Assembly (NCBI GenBank): GCA_001414345.1
Contig: LLCB01000006.1
Location: 391,313-455,312 of the forward strand
Source: Hymenoscyphus infarciens
Taxonomy: Eukaryota; Ascomycota; Leotiomycetes; Helotiales; Helotiaceae
DNA length: 64,000 nt
Direction of reading: 5' to 3'
The stretch's first letter is position 1, and the number at the start of each line of letters is the position of its first letter. The translations under genes were made by a program, and so were the position numbers. The notes under the pieces were generated by a model. It worked only from the letters and a program-made list of their open reading frames with translations, made no database searches and was not told the origin of the DNA. Of the stretch, positions 1-12,170 are shown one piece after another.

Positions 1-37
1 CAAACCACATCGACATACCATTACGTGCAGTTATAAC

Positions 38-1638
38 ATGCGCCACCTTCGCGAACATTCAGATAAAGAATACACAGCCGACATCAGTAATGTGGAAGAG
101 GCAACTGCCTCTTGTCAGTCATTCGCAATTGCTTCCGAGGCAGATTCTCATATCTTTCATTCAGCACCAGAGTTCAGATCCGACGTTTCTCAGCCGGTAA
201 AGGGTGAGTCAAAAAGGTGGAGCCTTTCCCCTGAATTCAGTCAACATAGTCAAATGTAATGGATACCCTCGAACTGGTCATGGATTCCATGGTAGGCCGT
301 TAGGCCCAGGTACCGTGGGAGAATGTCAGCATTGCCCAGACGATTGTGGTTGTGAAGCGTGTCAAAAGGCTCCTCACAATGTTCGATGTTGTGTACATAA
401 CAATCATCCCAAAATTCCACATTATCACAAGTTATTTCAAGATGAAGTTACTAACTTTGTGACAGGCGTTCTAGCAAAACAACCCATAGCTTTAATTCCC
501 GCTATTCATCCAGAAGACCCAAGCCGTGCGAACACGGTTGTGCCACCAAAACCGTTGGTCAGGAAGGTAAGTCAGCTTTTCCACAAACCGGTCTTTGGAT
601 ACGGGAAATCTGGTTCTAGTCTGGCGGAGATCGAATTGTACTATTTTCGAGATCCGTTTCAGCCATTAATTCCCATCCTCTGCATTGAATGAGCACTGCT
701 TATTCCCTCAAAAGAAGTCTAGCTTACCGAAACCACTCGTTCCTCCCAAGACGATAGCAATGAAAACGTTTCAACCAACCAGGGGCCAAGTTCAAAATAG
801 CAATTACGCGGTACCAGTTGAAGGTCCATTGAAATCGACTTTGGAAGATGCTTCGCTGTCGGATGCCACTGCAGGCCAATCGAATAGACTTACATCCTTT
901 TCCACGACAAGACTGCAAAGTATACAGACTGGAATTATGACGCCAAATCGTTTAGTCCTTTCTCAGCAAGATTGCCAGAACAAAGGTCCCGCACCACCTC
1001 GTCGGAGATCCTATCTAGATGGAGATGCTCCGGCCACGAGCCGAGATGCTACTCCATCATCGAAGAAAACAATAAAGAAATTTACATCAGTTTTTCAAAT
1101 GAGAGATGAAGCCAGTGTTCCATTATTGACCAAGAGACTGCTTGAACACCAAGACGAACTCAGAAGTCGAGGAACGAAGTCTGAGGGTTCACCTCCTCCT
1201 CCTCCTCCTCCTATCCAACAACCCCAGAACGTCACACCCAAAAAACTCGAAGACAGTAGCGAGAAATGCGTCACCCTTCCAAATCAAAAGAAGAAATTGA
1301 GATCGAAAGCTGGAAGTGGAATTGGTGCGACGAATAATATGGATGGGTCTTTGGAAAATCAGAGATTGAGTGAGGATACGGATTGTGGGCAAGCTATTGA
1401 AAATGACCATGGGATTGAGTGGAGAAATGAAGACTCGGTGCCGGTTAGGGATGAGGAGATGCACGAATGTATTTGGAGGAGATTGTTTTTGGAGGAAGAG
1501 GGTGGGAGGGGAGGTTTTGATGGAAATGGAAATGGGAACCAGATTGAGACGGATGGTGGGAGAGCGGGGATTAGAGGGGTTAGACTTGTCATACAGTTGC
1601 TTGGACAGGAGGACTTGGTTTTGGAGGGTGAGTTTTAG
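38..1638 (+). CDS. Unknown Pro-rich protein, 3 exons, possibly 5'-partial
   Basis: Function not recognised. I join 38-203, 241-566 and 715-1638 (471 aa). Intron 1 opens GTGAGT and ends TTCAG; intron 2 opens GTAAGT and ends AAAAG. All joins keep frame. The first exon is open upstream to base 2 with no stop, so the true start may lie outside the window. Exon 2 encodes a Cys/His-rich stretch (CQHCPDDCGCEACQ, then CCVHNNHPKIPHYH) that could bind metal but fits no finger I know. Exon 3 is low-complexity and basic, with a run of seven prolines near base 1200 and an acidic end (MHECIWRRLFLEEE). The predicted stop could be wrong if a last intron was missed near 1625. A proline-rich adaptor or signalling protein is possible, but only a guess. 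Confidence 0.6.
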
Positions 1639-1974
1639 GGAAAGGTTGAAAGAGATTGTGCTGTTTTGCGGCGTGTTGTCCAAGACTTTTTGTCTTTGAA
1701 TTGATAAATTGGGACTTGAGAAATGTTTGAGGAGGGGTTAGAGGCTTGTTGTTGTCATTATACTTGGCAACTGCATTGGTATAGGTACGGGGGTAATAGA
1801 TTGACAGGAAACCGTTTCTTCTTCGGAAGTTGGTAATAGTACTTATTTCAATATTGATGTCTTCGAACTTGTTTTCCGGCATGTGACGTAAAAGGTTGCG
1901 CTATTTGTAGGGTACCTACTAGTATTCATATCTTCTAGAAATATCTTGCCGAGAATCTTTTCGCGGGCTATTGG

Positions 1975-2236
1975 TCGGTCACCTGCAAATAGTCGCGGCC
2001 ATTTTTAGGTTGCTGTTGGTAGGTGACCTACCAACTGACACGCTACCTAGTATCTTGTAGAACTAACTTGTGAAAAAAGTGGCGCTGTTTGTACCTTACC
2101 TAGGAATGGAATGGAATTGATTTTTGCTCACAGTGGCTACCTAGAAATAGTCACAATCTTTTTGGGTTGCTGTTGGTAGGTTACCTACCAATACTCCTAC
2201 CGAAATTTCTTGTAAAGATATCTTTTTTAGGTTGCC
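1975..2236. repeat. Two diverged direct copies of a palindrome-bearing unit
   Basis: The stretches at about 1978-2065 and 2133-2220 align along their length: each has a (C/T)ACCT..AAATAGTC start, then TTGCTGTTGGTAGGT, then a palindrome. In the first copy the palindrome GTTGGTAGGTGACCTACCAA is perfect around its centre; the second has GGTAGGTTACCTACC. The same core occurs at 12171-12360. This looks like the remains of a dispersed repeat. Confidence 0.55.
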
Positions 2237-2379
2237 CGGGAATAGTCATGATTACATTCTTGGGATGCTATCAATGTCCTTCTCGCGTCGAAGTATGTTG
2301 GAGAGAGATTTGGGGTATTGCAAGTTTCTTCTCTCTCAGTGTGTGTTCGTATAATTGACATCGATTTCACTGCCCGGTT

Positions 2380-2829
2380 CAACAGTGGGCGTAGGAATTC
2401 CGTGCGCATAGGCCCAGATTCTACTAAGCTACACTAAAATCACCATATTTTTACTAACTTCTCCTACTAATTATAGAAGAACGCTCTATTAGATTTATAT
2501 AAAACAAAGTATTAAGAGTAGTATAACCTAATACTTAAACCTCCTTAGCTTTTAATTAGGCTAGAGTAACTTAAAGTCTATGCTATAATAATCTCTTAGA
2601 GACTTTATTAGTAAAATATTAGCTTTTAAAATTATATACGTAGCTTAGGAGTTATAACTAAGTAGTTAGTTAGGAATATGCTCTTCTTATAAAGCTCTAC
2701 GTCTATGATCGTTGTTAGGATATGTTATACTATATATTTACTAGTTTATAAGGCTATAAAGAGGGTGACTTTTGGTGTGTTTTCGGCTAAATTTAGAGGG
2801 TGCGCACGGAATTCCTGCACCCACTGTTG
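2380..2829. mobile_element. Inverted-repeat (MITE-like) element, 450 bp
   Basis: The left end CAACAGTGGGCGTAGGAATT and the right end, reverse-complemented, CAACAGTGGGTGCAGGAATT are near-identical for 28 bp (two mismatches). The interior is AT-rich with no open reading frame. Flanks read GGTT on both sides, which may be a 4-bp target duplication but is short enough to be chance. Non-autonomous DNA transposon is the best reading; superfamily not assigned. Confidence 0.65.
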
Positions 2830-4396
2830 GGTTGATAGTTATGAGCGCTGTATCCTTGGTGGACCCCCCCCCCCCCTGTAATTGTCTATAGCTTCGGGGT
2901 ATTGACGTCTTTTACACTGCGTCCTCTGAACTCTAAGTTTGAGAGTAGTAACCCGTTATTGGTCGAGTAAGCAGTTCGTTGACGAGTAAGCTAAGCAAAA
3001 ATTGTCGAGGAAGCCAAGCTTTCTAGTTGGCCCTATACGCCAACACCCCTGCACACCTATTCACTCTTGGAAGGGGGGACACCCCTCCCGTTGCTTAAAA
3101 GTGTTTGTTAGTTGGTGCTATCTTTAGTTCGAAGTTAGCTAACTCAAGTTTGCGAGCATGGGCTCCGATGAGGTGAATTGATATGAGCTCTTGTCCATTT
3201 AGCGAAGCGAGCATGGAATTTTTGATTTAACGTAATACTGCCGTGGTCTACTATTCTGAGTTTGGAGGATTGGTTGTAGATGACGATGGCCGAAGATGGA
3301 GTTTAGAGGTTGCTATTTAAGTTGATGACTGTGTTGGTAACGGTATAAATACTGTAGATTGAGTGAGAGACGAAAGAGTCGGTAATATAATTCAAGAGTG
3401 CCTTTTGCTTTGCTTCTACATTTATTTCCTTACGAAACGTGGAAGGTTGCTAACACTGAAGAGCGGGACTGAAGTCGGCATTATGAATGTCGGAAAACAG
3501 TCACTACTGGTAATTAGATATACCAATGTTTCTTTTACGACAGTGAACGGGACTTTGTCAAGTGAAGCGTACTCTGTCAGTAAAACTGTATTTTTTGCGA
3601 CATGCAACAAATTGAGAAGAATCTCCCTGCTGGGCTTAGTGGTAAGTTAAGATCTAATTTATATTCGAGTGAAGTGTACTTGGGGAGTAAAGTTGTTCTT
3701 TGCGATGTGCAACAAAGGGACTAATACTTCCTTATCTGGGAATAGCCTAGGAGAGAGGGGGTGAAGTTTAAGAATCCAATCTTGTGATTGGAAGTGTCTT
3801 TAAGCCTTAGATCATATCGTAGAGTGAATAGAAGACATCCCCTTTTCAATACAGGAAATTCCCATCTTAGTGCGTACAAAGTGAATGATCAAGCAGAAAA
3901 CAGTGTATATCCAATAGCAAGGACTTCACCCACAATAACGAGTACTCGTTTAATCAGGCTCTTATGGCGACGATAGTTTGGGACTCACCAAGTATTGATA
4001 ATCCAAGAAACATGAGCACATAAAAAATGAAGATTAGTTGATTGTAAGAAAATTTTGAGGAAATTGGTCTCGAGTTGAGTATTGATTTCTTTTGGTTCAA
4101 CTGGCGAACCCCAGAAGATTCATTGCTATCACCATTATTGTAGTGAGGTTTTGCTGTCAAATTGGCAGGCGCACATCCTTGTGGGTGAGTTAGTAGTATA
4201 AGCCCATTACGTGGGACAAGCAACTGGTTGGAAATCAACCTCGAAGGGGCCTCTCTCTATATTCATAGCCCGGGTTGACAGCACCTTTGAACCATAGAAA
4301 TTGACCCCGAAGTTGATTTCCACATCCCCCCTAGAATTGGCTCGTCCCATTTCGAACCCCCTTCGATTATTCATGGTTCCTTCCCTCATGATCTTT
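2830..4396. other. Intergenic, no supported gene
   Basis: Holds a poly-C run near 2863-2876. Short open frames (for example 3363-3650) have no recognisable domain, splice partner or clear coding bias. The 3' side is the downstream region of the NatB gene. Confidence 0.5.
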
Positions 4397-5029
4397 TCAC
4401 CAAACATCCTCCGGTTGAACCTCAAAAGTTTCCCCTTTCTCCCGAACATGTTCCCTCTTTACATCCCGACTCAGACTCTTCCGCATATCGTAAGCATCCT
4501 CACTATCCCTTTCCTTATCCATAAGATGTTCACTGTAATAATCCATCACCTTCCTAAACACAGAATACCCCATTCCTTTATATAGTGTCTGCGCGATGGT
4601 ATTTGATTGCCGCACGAAGAGATCTACAAAATAAGCATTGTATGCGTCTCCTGCGCGTTCTAAGGAGCTGGAGAGAGTGCGAGCGAGTCCGAGACGACGA
4701 GAGGAGGGCGAGACTGTCAGAGCTGTTATGTGCGCGTGGTGGGGGAGGTAGTGGGGGGACTTGGTGAGGGCCATGATGGGGGGTGAGGATTCTAGTTTGC
4801 CCATTACTGGAGGGGTTAGCTTGTTGGTTTGAGATTGGATCGGGGGAAAGGGGAACGTACGGTATGCGTCTATGCTTCCTGTGGGACTTAGTGCCACGTT
4901 GAATAGATGTGGCCATCGGGCTAGGTAGGAGAAGTAGAAGTTCAAATCATAGGTTTCGGTGAGGGGGTCGAGGTTGGTGGGGTTGAATTTGAAGACATCG
5001 AGGGCGTGAAAGGGGCGGAGGGAAGTCAT
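4397..5029 (-). CDS. naa20: NatB N-alpha-acetyltransferase catalytic subunit (Naa20/Nat3)
   Basis: Transfers acetyl from acetyl-CoA to the N-terminal Met of nascent proteins starting Met-Asp/Glu/Asn; the cytosolic ribosome-associated NatB catalytic subunit. Seen: TSLRPF..LFKFN-like start, NLDPLTETYDLNFYFSYLARWP, the GNAT acetyl-CoA loop RRLGLARTL, FVDLFVR and EDAYDMRKSLSRD, all close to the human and yeast family. The frame is open throughout, but 18 residues beginning RTFPFPP have no counterpart. They match a 54-bp intron (4860-4807; GTACGT...CTAAC...CCAG). Removing it gives DAYLMGKLE as in homologues and a 192-aa protein. Exons are 5029-4861 and 4806-4397. The start is the first ATG and aligns with the family start. 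Divergent from the gene at 5750. Confidence 0.93.
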   Translation of the reverse strand: MTSLRPFHALDVFKFNPTNLDPLTETYDLNFYFSYLARWPHLFNVALSPTGSIDAYRTFPFPPIQSQTNKLTPPVMGKLESSPPIMALTKSPHYLPHHAHITALTVSPSSRRLGLARTLSSSLERAGDAYNAYFVDLFVRQSNTIAQTLYKGMGYSVFRKVMDYYSEHLMDKERDSEDAYDMRKSLSRDVKREHVREKGETFEVQPEDVW

Positions 5030-5749
5030 TTTGTCTCGTCTTTCTTTTGAGAGTTTATTTTGTGATTGCTAGACCTTGGGATAGTGTTGCTAGTGTGGTG
5101 TAACTTTTGATGTTGACTGTGGTAGTTCAGCTAGTGTTTGGTGACGCCAGCTTATTTCGGCGCGACTTGAACCACGAGGAAATTCCCCGGACTTTTTGAC
5201 AGCTAAACATTTCACACAATCACCCTCAACACGCCGGTTACACCGATACCTCATTCACGAAGAAAACACTCCACTCTTCTCGTAACTTCCAGTGAATTAG
5301 AAGATTCCGGCTTCATCAAAGTAACTCTCTCTTTGCATTGTGTGTAATCTGGACAGGGGTCATCACCGCCAATCGCAAATCCTTGGGCGGCATATAGACC
5401 AGCAATCTTGATATGGCATCAACGCAATAAAATCAGCATATATCCGTACCCTAGCCTGTCTCCTGTCTCCGTCTCCACGTCGACGACCCATCAAGGGGAC
5501 TACCAGAACCGAATAACAACACCCGCGAAAACCCATCCTTCTTCCTCTGCCAGCGCGACTCTTCCCAACGTGCCATCAAACATCCCCTACGATCCCTTTA
5601 CGGGTTGACGAATAATACCCAAACACCAAGACACGAGCAGATAAAGGAGTACGGGGCTGACAAAAGTTTGTTTGGGGGGAAAAGCAAGTCTGTGAGGCAG
5701 ATTCATCGACACACTGGACGACTACCACTCTTTTACTCACGTCTTCAAA
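5030..5749. promoter_or_regulatory. Divergent intergenic promoter region
   Basis: About 720 bp separates the start of the NatB gene (minus) from the start of the gene at 5750 (plus), so both promoters should lie here. Short frames inside have no recognisable domain. I see no clear TATA box. Confidence 0.45.
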
Positions 5750-6966
5750 ATGGCTTCTTCTCCACGAACACCGCGACATAAGAGGAATGCGTCGAATAGT
5801 ATTGATCTCTCCTTCGCAACACCACTCTCGTACGGCAACGACTCCTCCCCACGTCGGAACTCAAAACACTCCCTCCATTCTCCTACGACGCCTAATCGAA
5901 ATTCTATGAACCGTAGTGATGGGCTGGGTATGGATGTCTTCAGCAGTGAGGGAGCTACACCGGCGGGAAACGGACTAGGAAACTTGGCAGATGAATTAGC
6001 GGATGCGTGGGATGAAGATGAAGGGGAGGGAGAGGAAGACGACGAGGAACCAGAGATGAATTTCCAGGAGGTGAGGGGGACGGAACCAACGAGGGATAGT
6101 GGCGTGGATGTGGGATCTTCGCCCGTTCTGGCTCCTAGTAAACCTCAGAATCTGTCACCGCCCATTATCATGTCGGGGAAGGGACATAGGAGAGCGGCTA
6201 GTGATTATGATGGGAGTGATTATGGGGGAGACTCGGATTTGGAATCTTCGGGGATGCCACCGGGGTTGGTTGCGAGGATGGATCAAGTGGAGGGTTTGGC
6301 GAGAAGGGGAACGGAAAATAATGGCACGGAAAGGGATGGGGTCGTGAAGAGAGTGGTCGAAGAGTTGAAAGATCTTGGGGGACAATCTGGGGTTGAGGGT
6401 GGTGCTACAAGGTATGCTTTCCCTCCTCTACTTTATGAAGTATAATTTCTAACATAAACAGACTCATTACAGCACACACCGCACTATCAACCAACCTCCT
6501 CCATCAAACCCGACTTCTCCAATCCCTAGCATACCCCCTACTATCACCCTTTGTAGCACCCCCCGACGACGAAACAATCGAAGACCTCCTCCCCCTTCTA
6601 GTAACCCTCTCAGAATCCATGCCCCGACCCACAACAGCGGCATTCACCTCCCTAACCCAACTCCATGGTCTAACAGCAGACCTTATCCAAACCCTCAACT
6701 ACCTCTCTGACACCCTACACATGTCTCGACAGACCACCACAGCAGCCGCTCGGCGTCTGAAAAGTGCGCGCGAACTCGTGGCTGATATGAAGAGGGAAGA
6801 AGAGGAAAGGGAAGAGGGCGAGTTGTGGTTAACAAAGGGGAATTGGGGGGAGAGACTGGGGAACAGGGAGTGTGCGGGTGTGTGTGGGGATGTGGTGGGG
6901 GGTTTTGAGGAGGTGTGTAATGGGTGGAGGGAGAGGCTTCTGGCACAGGCTGAGGTGGGTGCTTGA
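5750..6966 (+). CDS. Unknown acidic/Ser-rich protein with helical C-terminus
   Basis: Not recognised. Exons 5750-6411 and 6462-6966 (388 aa); the 50-bp intron has GTATGC, a CTAAC branch site and ACAG, and the join (ATR-LITAHTALSTN) restores a long frame. The N-terminal 80 residues are rich in Ser, Arg and Asn with SPRTPRHKR-type sites that suit phosphorylation. Residues about 75-105 are very acidic (AWDEDEGEGEEDDEEPE). The C-terminal half after the intron is predicted helical (TTAAFTSLTQLHGLTADLIQ, then RRLKSARELVADMKREEEE). A structural or cytoskeleton-associated protein would fit, but there is no diagnostic motif. The start is the first ATG of the open frame. Confidence 0.75.
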
Positions 6967-7880
6967 GGGCTTCTCCTCTTTACCTTTTCCTTTACTCTTC
7001 TACGGGAACGTAGGGAGGATGAGTGAATTTGAGACTTCGGAGGGTGATACCATTGAGTGTATCCCAAAATGAAAATAGAAGCAAGAATGACCTGGCGTTG
7101 ATGTAGCGCGATGGACGATGCATGATCGAGGGGGGTATATAGTCTTATTTGCATCACATGGAACTGGAAAGCGGTGTGGATGGATCTTTTTATGAGGCGT
7201 TCTTTGGAGGGGATTTGTCGTGATGGACGGCAAGATTGGGATAGGTGATGACTTTGCGCGTTTTTCGACGGAGAGATAGGAGGGGGAGGCAGCAGAAATA
7301 AACCTCTTGTATAGATGAACTCGCAGAGGAATGGGAATGGAAATGAGAAGTTGCTTTTTAAGAAACGAGAAATATATGGGGGTTTTTCACCATGGGTCCC
7401 CCCCTTTTTCAGAATCTGTCGGTATTTCGTTTTATCAGCAACCTTTTGTAGTTTCCCTCTAGTCCCCAATCCATGGTTCTCTTTTCGTTTTCGGGCGTCG
7501 GATCTAAATGTTTCGTCGTGGCAGCTTTTGGGTACGAATTGAGTCGATATTCGAATCTTGTCTGTACGACACCTCATTCTTCTTGATGATGGTTGAGTTA
7601 TTATGATGATACGAAGCCATTTAAATGGTCGGCCAGTTACACAAAGTGAGGACTTCGTGTAACCGCAGACAAATTAAGCGCGTTCTCCAAATGTTCTGTA
7701 AGACACCGCACGGGAAATCTGGGGATAGTTTAATCGATTCAGCTTCGAGTGGATCGGCTCGAGGTCGGCACTAAAACTCTCCTGCGCCCCACAAAACCAC
7801 CCCACTTTTAAATATAGATCAAGTATTTCAATATGATAGTTGTTGTCAGCGAATCAGCAATAACAGATGATTCAACTCAT
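6967..7880. other. Intergenic, no supported gene
   Basis: Downstream region of the preceding gene and upstream of the tRNA. Frames on the minus strand at 6699-7577 are Ser/Pro-rich shadows of the exon and AT/GC-skewed flank. Nothing else seen. Confidence 0.45.
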
Positions 7881-7974
7881 GGGGACTTGGTCTAGGGGTA
7901 TGATGTTCCCTTCGCATGGTTGTTGTGACCGAGTGCTTTGGGAGAGGTCGCGAGTTCGATTCTTGCAGTCTCCA
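7881..7974 (+). tRNA. tRNA-Ala(CGC) with 22-nt intron
   Basis: The acceptor stem GGGGACT pairs with AGTCTCC and contains G3:U70, the alanine identity pair, followed by discriminator A at 7974. The anticodon stem TTCCC pairs with GGGAG; the loop is TTCGCAT with anticodon CGC at 7913-7915. The intron lies at the canonical site one base 3' of the anticodon, about 7917-7938. The T arm GCGAG/CTTGC encloses TTCGATT. The intron-interrupted loop, G3:U70 and T arm together make this call firm. Confidence 0.93.
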
Positions 7975-7982
7975 AGTGTTTC

Positions 7983-7990
7983 TTTTTTTT
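7983..7990 (+). terminator. RNA polymerase III T-run terminator
   Basis: A run of eight T begins nine bases after the tRNA discriminator base, as expected for Pol III termination. Confidence 0.8.
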
Positions 7991-9211
7991 CTTTCTCTTC
8001 TTCTGGTGGAGAAAGAGGTGGTTATGAAGTTTTCCTTGGTGAGCGGGGTGGGGGAAGTTAGGCGAGAGATTTTTGAATTTGTTGCATTTTCAATTCCATC
8101 TGCGGTCCTTGCATCATTTCTGTTGAATGGACTGTATTGTCTGTCCTCTTGAATAAATTACTCGTGCACAATGTATTTCTCATTTGTTTTTTGCTATTTA
8201 AGTGCGAGGCTTCATTGGCCTGGCACGTGTGGAGGTACTGAGGATTAGGATTCCCCGGGTTTCGGGTCAAGCCTCGAATCTTTACTTGGACTTGATATTT
8301 AGGTGATTGGCGTAGACATCCATCTGGAGATTAGTATTTGGGAGGTCTTGTTCTATTCTCAGAACGCGCCTCATAAGACAGAAAGCCCCGAGACCGCCTG
8401 AGACTCGATGCAATTCTGAATACCCTTAATGATTTCCCAAGTTTCTCTCCGGCCGAGATACGCCGGTGTCATCGGCTGCGAAAAAGCCACCATATATATG
8501 CAGACATGCAGACATGCAGTCATCCTTTGCATCGTGACGCATGGCCAACTGCATGCATGTTGGTGGTAGGCAAATTCTGGATGCGCCTCACAAAGTTCCC
8601 GTTCCTCACTCTCGGCTACTACTTCTTCGACGCGTTGGGTCAATCACCGCAGATAAGCTTGGTGTTAAAGAGTACTGTAAAAAATCCCCTTCCTTGGTTG
8701 TCACTACAGCCTCCCACTTAAAGTCTCCGAGTGGGATGCTTTCTATCTTGCTCTATTATTACATTATTAATGTAGTTAGGATGGCACGCAAAACGCACTC
8801 AGAACTACATCTTACTGCCTTTACTACACCCATTAATCACGCTATCATCAGACTCTTGTCTTGATAATGCTTCATGCTTTCGGCGTACATTTAATACTGG
8901 ATGGCAATGAGAGATGTGAGTCTGGGTGGATGTAAAGGACAGTCTATTATATAAACACAACCCAAAACGCGAATGAAGATCCCCAGTGCTAAAATAGTGT
9001 AGTTGGGGCTTCGCCGAAGGATGCTGGGATGGCAAGAAAGTTTGTTGTCCTATGAAGTTCACAACAAGCCAGCCACCAACTGCTATTCAAAAGCTACATC
9101 TCTAGTATCTGGATTCAAGTGGAGTTAGTTGATTCTTCATGGATCTTTGGGCATTGGGCATTGACAACTTACAAGACTAGAGTATAGGTTTGGATGGGAG
9201 GAAAGCTTCCT
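7991..9211. other. Intergenic, no supported gene
   Basis: Short open frames only, without domain, signal peptide or consistent splice structure. Contains an ATGCAGACATGCAGACATGCAG triplet-like repeat near 8500. Confidence 0.4.
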
Positions 9212-9569
9212 TTAACTTTTTCCTACCACGAACTCCTTCAGACGACTGGAGTCTGTATGACTGTCTGCCCATGCACCTACTCCTGCAAGTGCTTCGTTTT
9301 GCAATGCATTTGTGTCGGAGGTCGGGGTGGCAGTGATGGAAGAGGTAGATGAGACTGAAGATGATGTGGCAGATGAAACCGAAGTGCTATCTGTCTTGTA
9401 TGTAGTGTCAGAGATTCGAGACTTGGAAGAGCTCGTTCTGTGGTACAATATGCATTCTTAGCTGTGTCCTGTTCTTCTTGGGATGAGATGATTGAAGAGG
9501 GGTTGTGTGTAAATGGACTAACACATACCCTTGCAAGCTTTTGGTGGTTTTAGATGAGCCGGGAGCCAT
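9212..9569 (-). CDS. Small Ser/Thr-rich hypothetical protein (88 aa)
   Basis: Exon 1 is 9569-9529 (MAPGSSKTTKSLQ) and exon 2 is 9437-9212. The intron (GTATGT...CCACAG, 91 bp) is the only donor/acceptor pair I found that joins exon 1 in frame to the long Ser-rich frame; the total is exactly 89 codons. The protein has a basic N-terminus, a Ser/Thr-rich middle (SVSSATSSSVSSTSS) and a less biased end (ALAGVGAWADSHTD). No signal peptide or membrane segment. Function unknown. The neighbouring 4.5 kb holds no other gene. Moderate confidence, because the call rests on splice geometry. Confidence 0.55.
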
Positions 9570-12170
9570 TTCTTTTTGTCTTGTTTTCGTAACTTACTAG
9601 GAGCATTCTTGGTTTATACGAGAAAGAAAGAGTGAGGGAAATCATTTGTTATGTAGGATGGCTCATTTTGACGTACCACAAGGCCTTGACAGGAACCGTG
9701 TACGCTATGTTGCCAAATACCGAGATGCAGGTTGCCGAGATACTGAGCTCTACGCTCCACGGAGGCTCCTGCAGTACTCACCTCCATACTCGGAAAGTCT
9801 GCATGGAAAACGGTCTCACGCATCAGGCCCAATCATATTGATATCGTTAATGTTGTTATTTTGAAAGTATATCTTTTCCATTATTCATGTTTTATTTCCA
9901 CCATTTTTACATCCTCACCTGCCTTTAAAAAGTTCTGAGCAATTCAAGAATCATCTTGCAACACTTAGGACGATGGTTAATAGAAACAAACCCCGAGGAG
10001 CGATCGACTTAGCCACGGCAGTGGCACGTACCAGCTGCTCTACAGTAATGCAGTCAGCGTCCTTTGCATGCAGCATGCAGCCTTGAAGTCAGCTCGACCC
10101 CTGGTGTGAGTACCTTTGCATCCGAAATACTTTTTATCTTGACGACCTGGATAACTCGATCGGTGAGCAGATTCGTCGTCACTGACAGGTGATCTGCAGC
10201 ACATCATCATGAAGTAGGAACGAAGCCTTGGAGGCGCTATTTTTTCCATCTTTTAGAAATTACCCCAAGACTTGCAATTTAATATGCCACATAGCAGCTG
10301 GGAAAACCGATAGACTGTTAGTCGTTCACGTTCTAAATGATACCCGTGTACTGTTTTAAAAAAATCTACCCCGTAAAATAAGCGAGGTGTGTGCGGAGCG
10401 ATGACTGAAGCTCTTACATATAAACATGGCGAACTTGGCATGGCTAATATAGGGGTTATGCCATTGAAGGAGGGCCTTTAGAGCAACAGACAAGGATATC
10501 TGCCTCAGACCCCACAGCCTTACTCCCTTTGATATCACTTCCAGTATCGAGTCGCAAGCATCACAGCCCTAGTCCTCCGTTCCTAGTAAGCGACAACACT
10601 TCTCTCATCCGCCATACCTTGGACATGGCCCAGAAACTCAACGAAGAGCTTCCGGTTTTCGGATAACTGTTTTTGATGGCTTATTAGTACCATTTTCAAA
10701 CCAGGAGCACATGCGATAACTCAACAAACTTTCGGTTGCCGCATCTAGGCTCGCAGTGGAGATTAGAGGTACTTCAAAACGCTACCGAAAGATTTAATGG
10801 GATCTCAAGTCCAATGTCCTTTGATTCGGGCGCATTTGCAATCCCTCCAGTGGTGCTTGTTCTTTGAGCGACATTTTAAGGCTTCTTATTAGTATTCGAA
10901 AATGTGTTTTTATTATATTTTGGTTTGCGACCTATTTGAGTTTATTTCTGGGTTATACAGACAAGCAGTTCTGTATTCCGATGTATTTAATGCCTGCGGG
11001 GAGTATTTTCAAACGACAAGAGCAGAGTTTTAGGATGTAGGAGGAGTTAGCCGAGAATTAAAGGGGGTAAACGGAACGAAGTGGGTCTATGACATTATCG
11101 GCTTATCTATTGACTGGACCCTAGTGGTTACGCTTGCTTAACACTTACTCTTGACAAAAGCAACAGATAGGATTGAATAAATAGCAAAATGAATGGGCCC
11201 TCAAGGTTTTGTTACTTGGTAAACGTTCTCTACCAGATAAAATACTTTGGTTTTGGGCGTCTTACCACCTTTCTTGGGGTATAATATGATATTGGAAATC
11301 TTTTCTTGAAAAGTCGAATGTCGTGAGAATTGGCTCCAAATTTGAGAAACCAACCCTTGCACCCATCGTTCTCCACATTGATGGTACATAAAGTTCAATT
11401 ATCTTTTTCGATGACGCATACAGAAAAAATCGCGCATCACGAACAGGAAGAAGAGTTATGAATTATACGTGTGAATTCTGGGCCACCGCTAGCTTTAATT
11501 TGCCTATTTCGTGGGCAATAAGTTGTTTTCAGATTTGCTTGCGGATTTGCAATGTGGACGGCTATCAGTCTAGTAAAGTAGTATGTTCTTATGGAGTGAG
11601 TAGTTTTTTTTATATTTTAAAGCTTTGTTGTCTAAGCCGGCGTCTAATTGGTTCTAGATTAAGTGGCCAATTGTAATTAAGCTTGTAATAGCAAAACGTG
11701 ACCTATATGAACGACCCCTCCCCACTAGGTAATTCCCGTGCTGCCTTGGTTCATGAAACAAATCCATATTACAATGCCAAAGGACGATGGTTCTCCCCCC
11801 GCCCCAAAGACATGCCATTTTCAACATCACTCTTCCCTATGAAAGAACTTTGTTCATTGAACATTTTGATATTGATATTAATACGTGCCTAAGTCTGATT
11901 CCAACGAAAGTCGGTAGTGGGACGCGACGCTGGAGTATCTTAGCGACGACTAGGTAGTAATTTAATTTACAGTTATACGCTAACATCAGAGACTAACTAA
12001 AAAAAGTGATTCAACATGGTTTTCATAAAACCAGAGAATAAGATAATGATTTAATTATTTAATCGCGTCAGAGCTAGAAATAGAAGGTTAGAACCGCGTT
12101 ATACTAAATTACGTGGGGTGTAAGAATAACTGAAGAGATAGGTAACCACAGCTAGTAAGTAAAACTTTGA
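9570..12170. other. Gene-poor intergenic region
   Basis: No supported gene. Open frames are all short and unrelated. No clean inverted repeat found by eye in this part. Confidence 0.45.

Noticed and set aside
1189..1683. Long minus-strand open frames opposite the first gene (also 1359-1592)
   Set aside because: Low-complexity Pro/Ser/Arg shadows of the purine-rich coding strand; no start context or domain.
6699..7577. Minus-strand 292-codon frame
   Set aside because: Overlaps the exon of the acidic protein and reads as Ser/His/Pro-rich mirror sequence without any family pattern.
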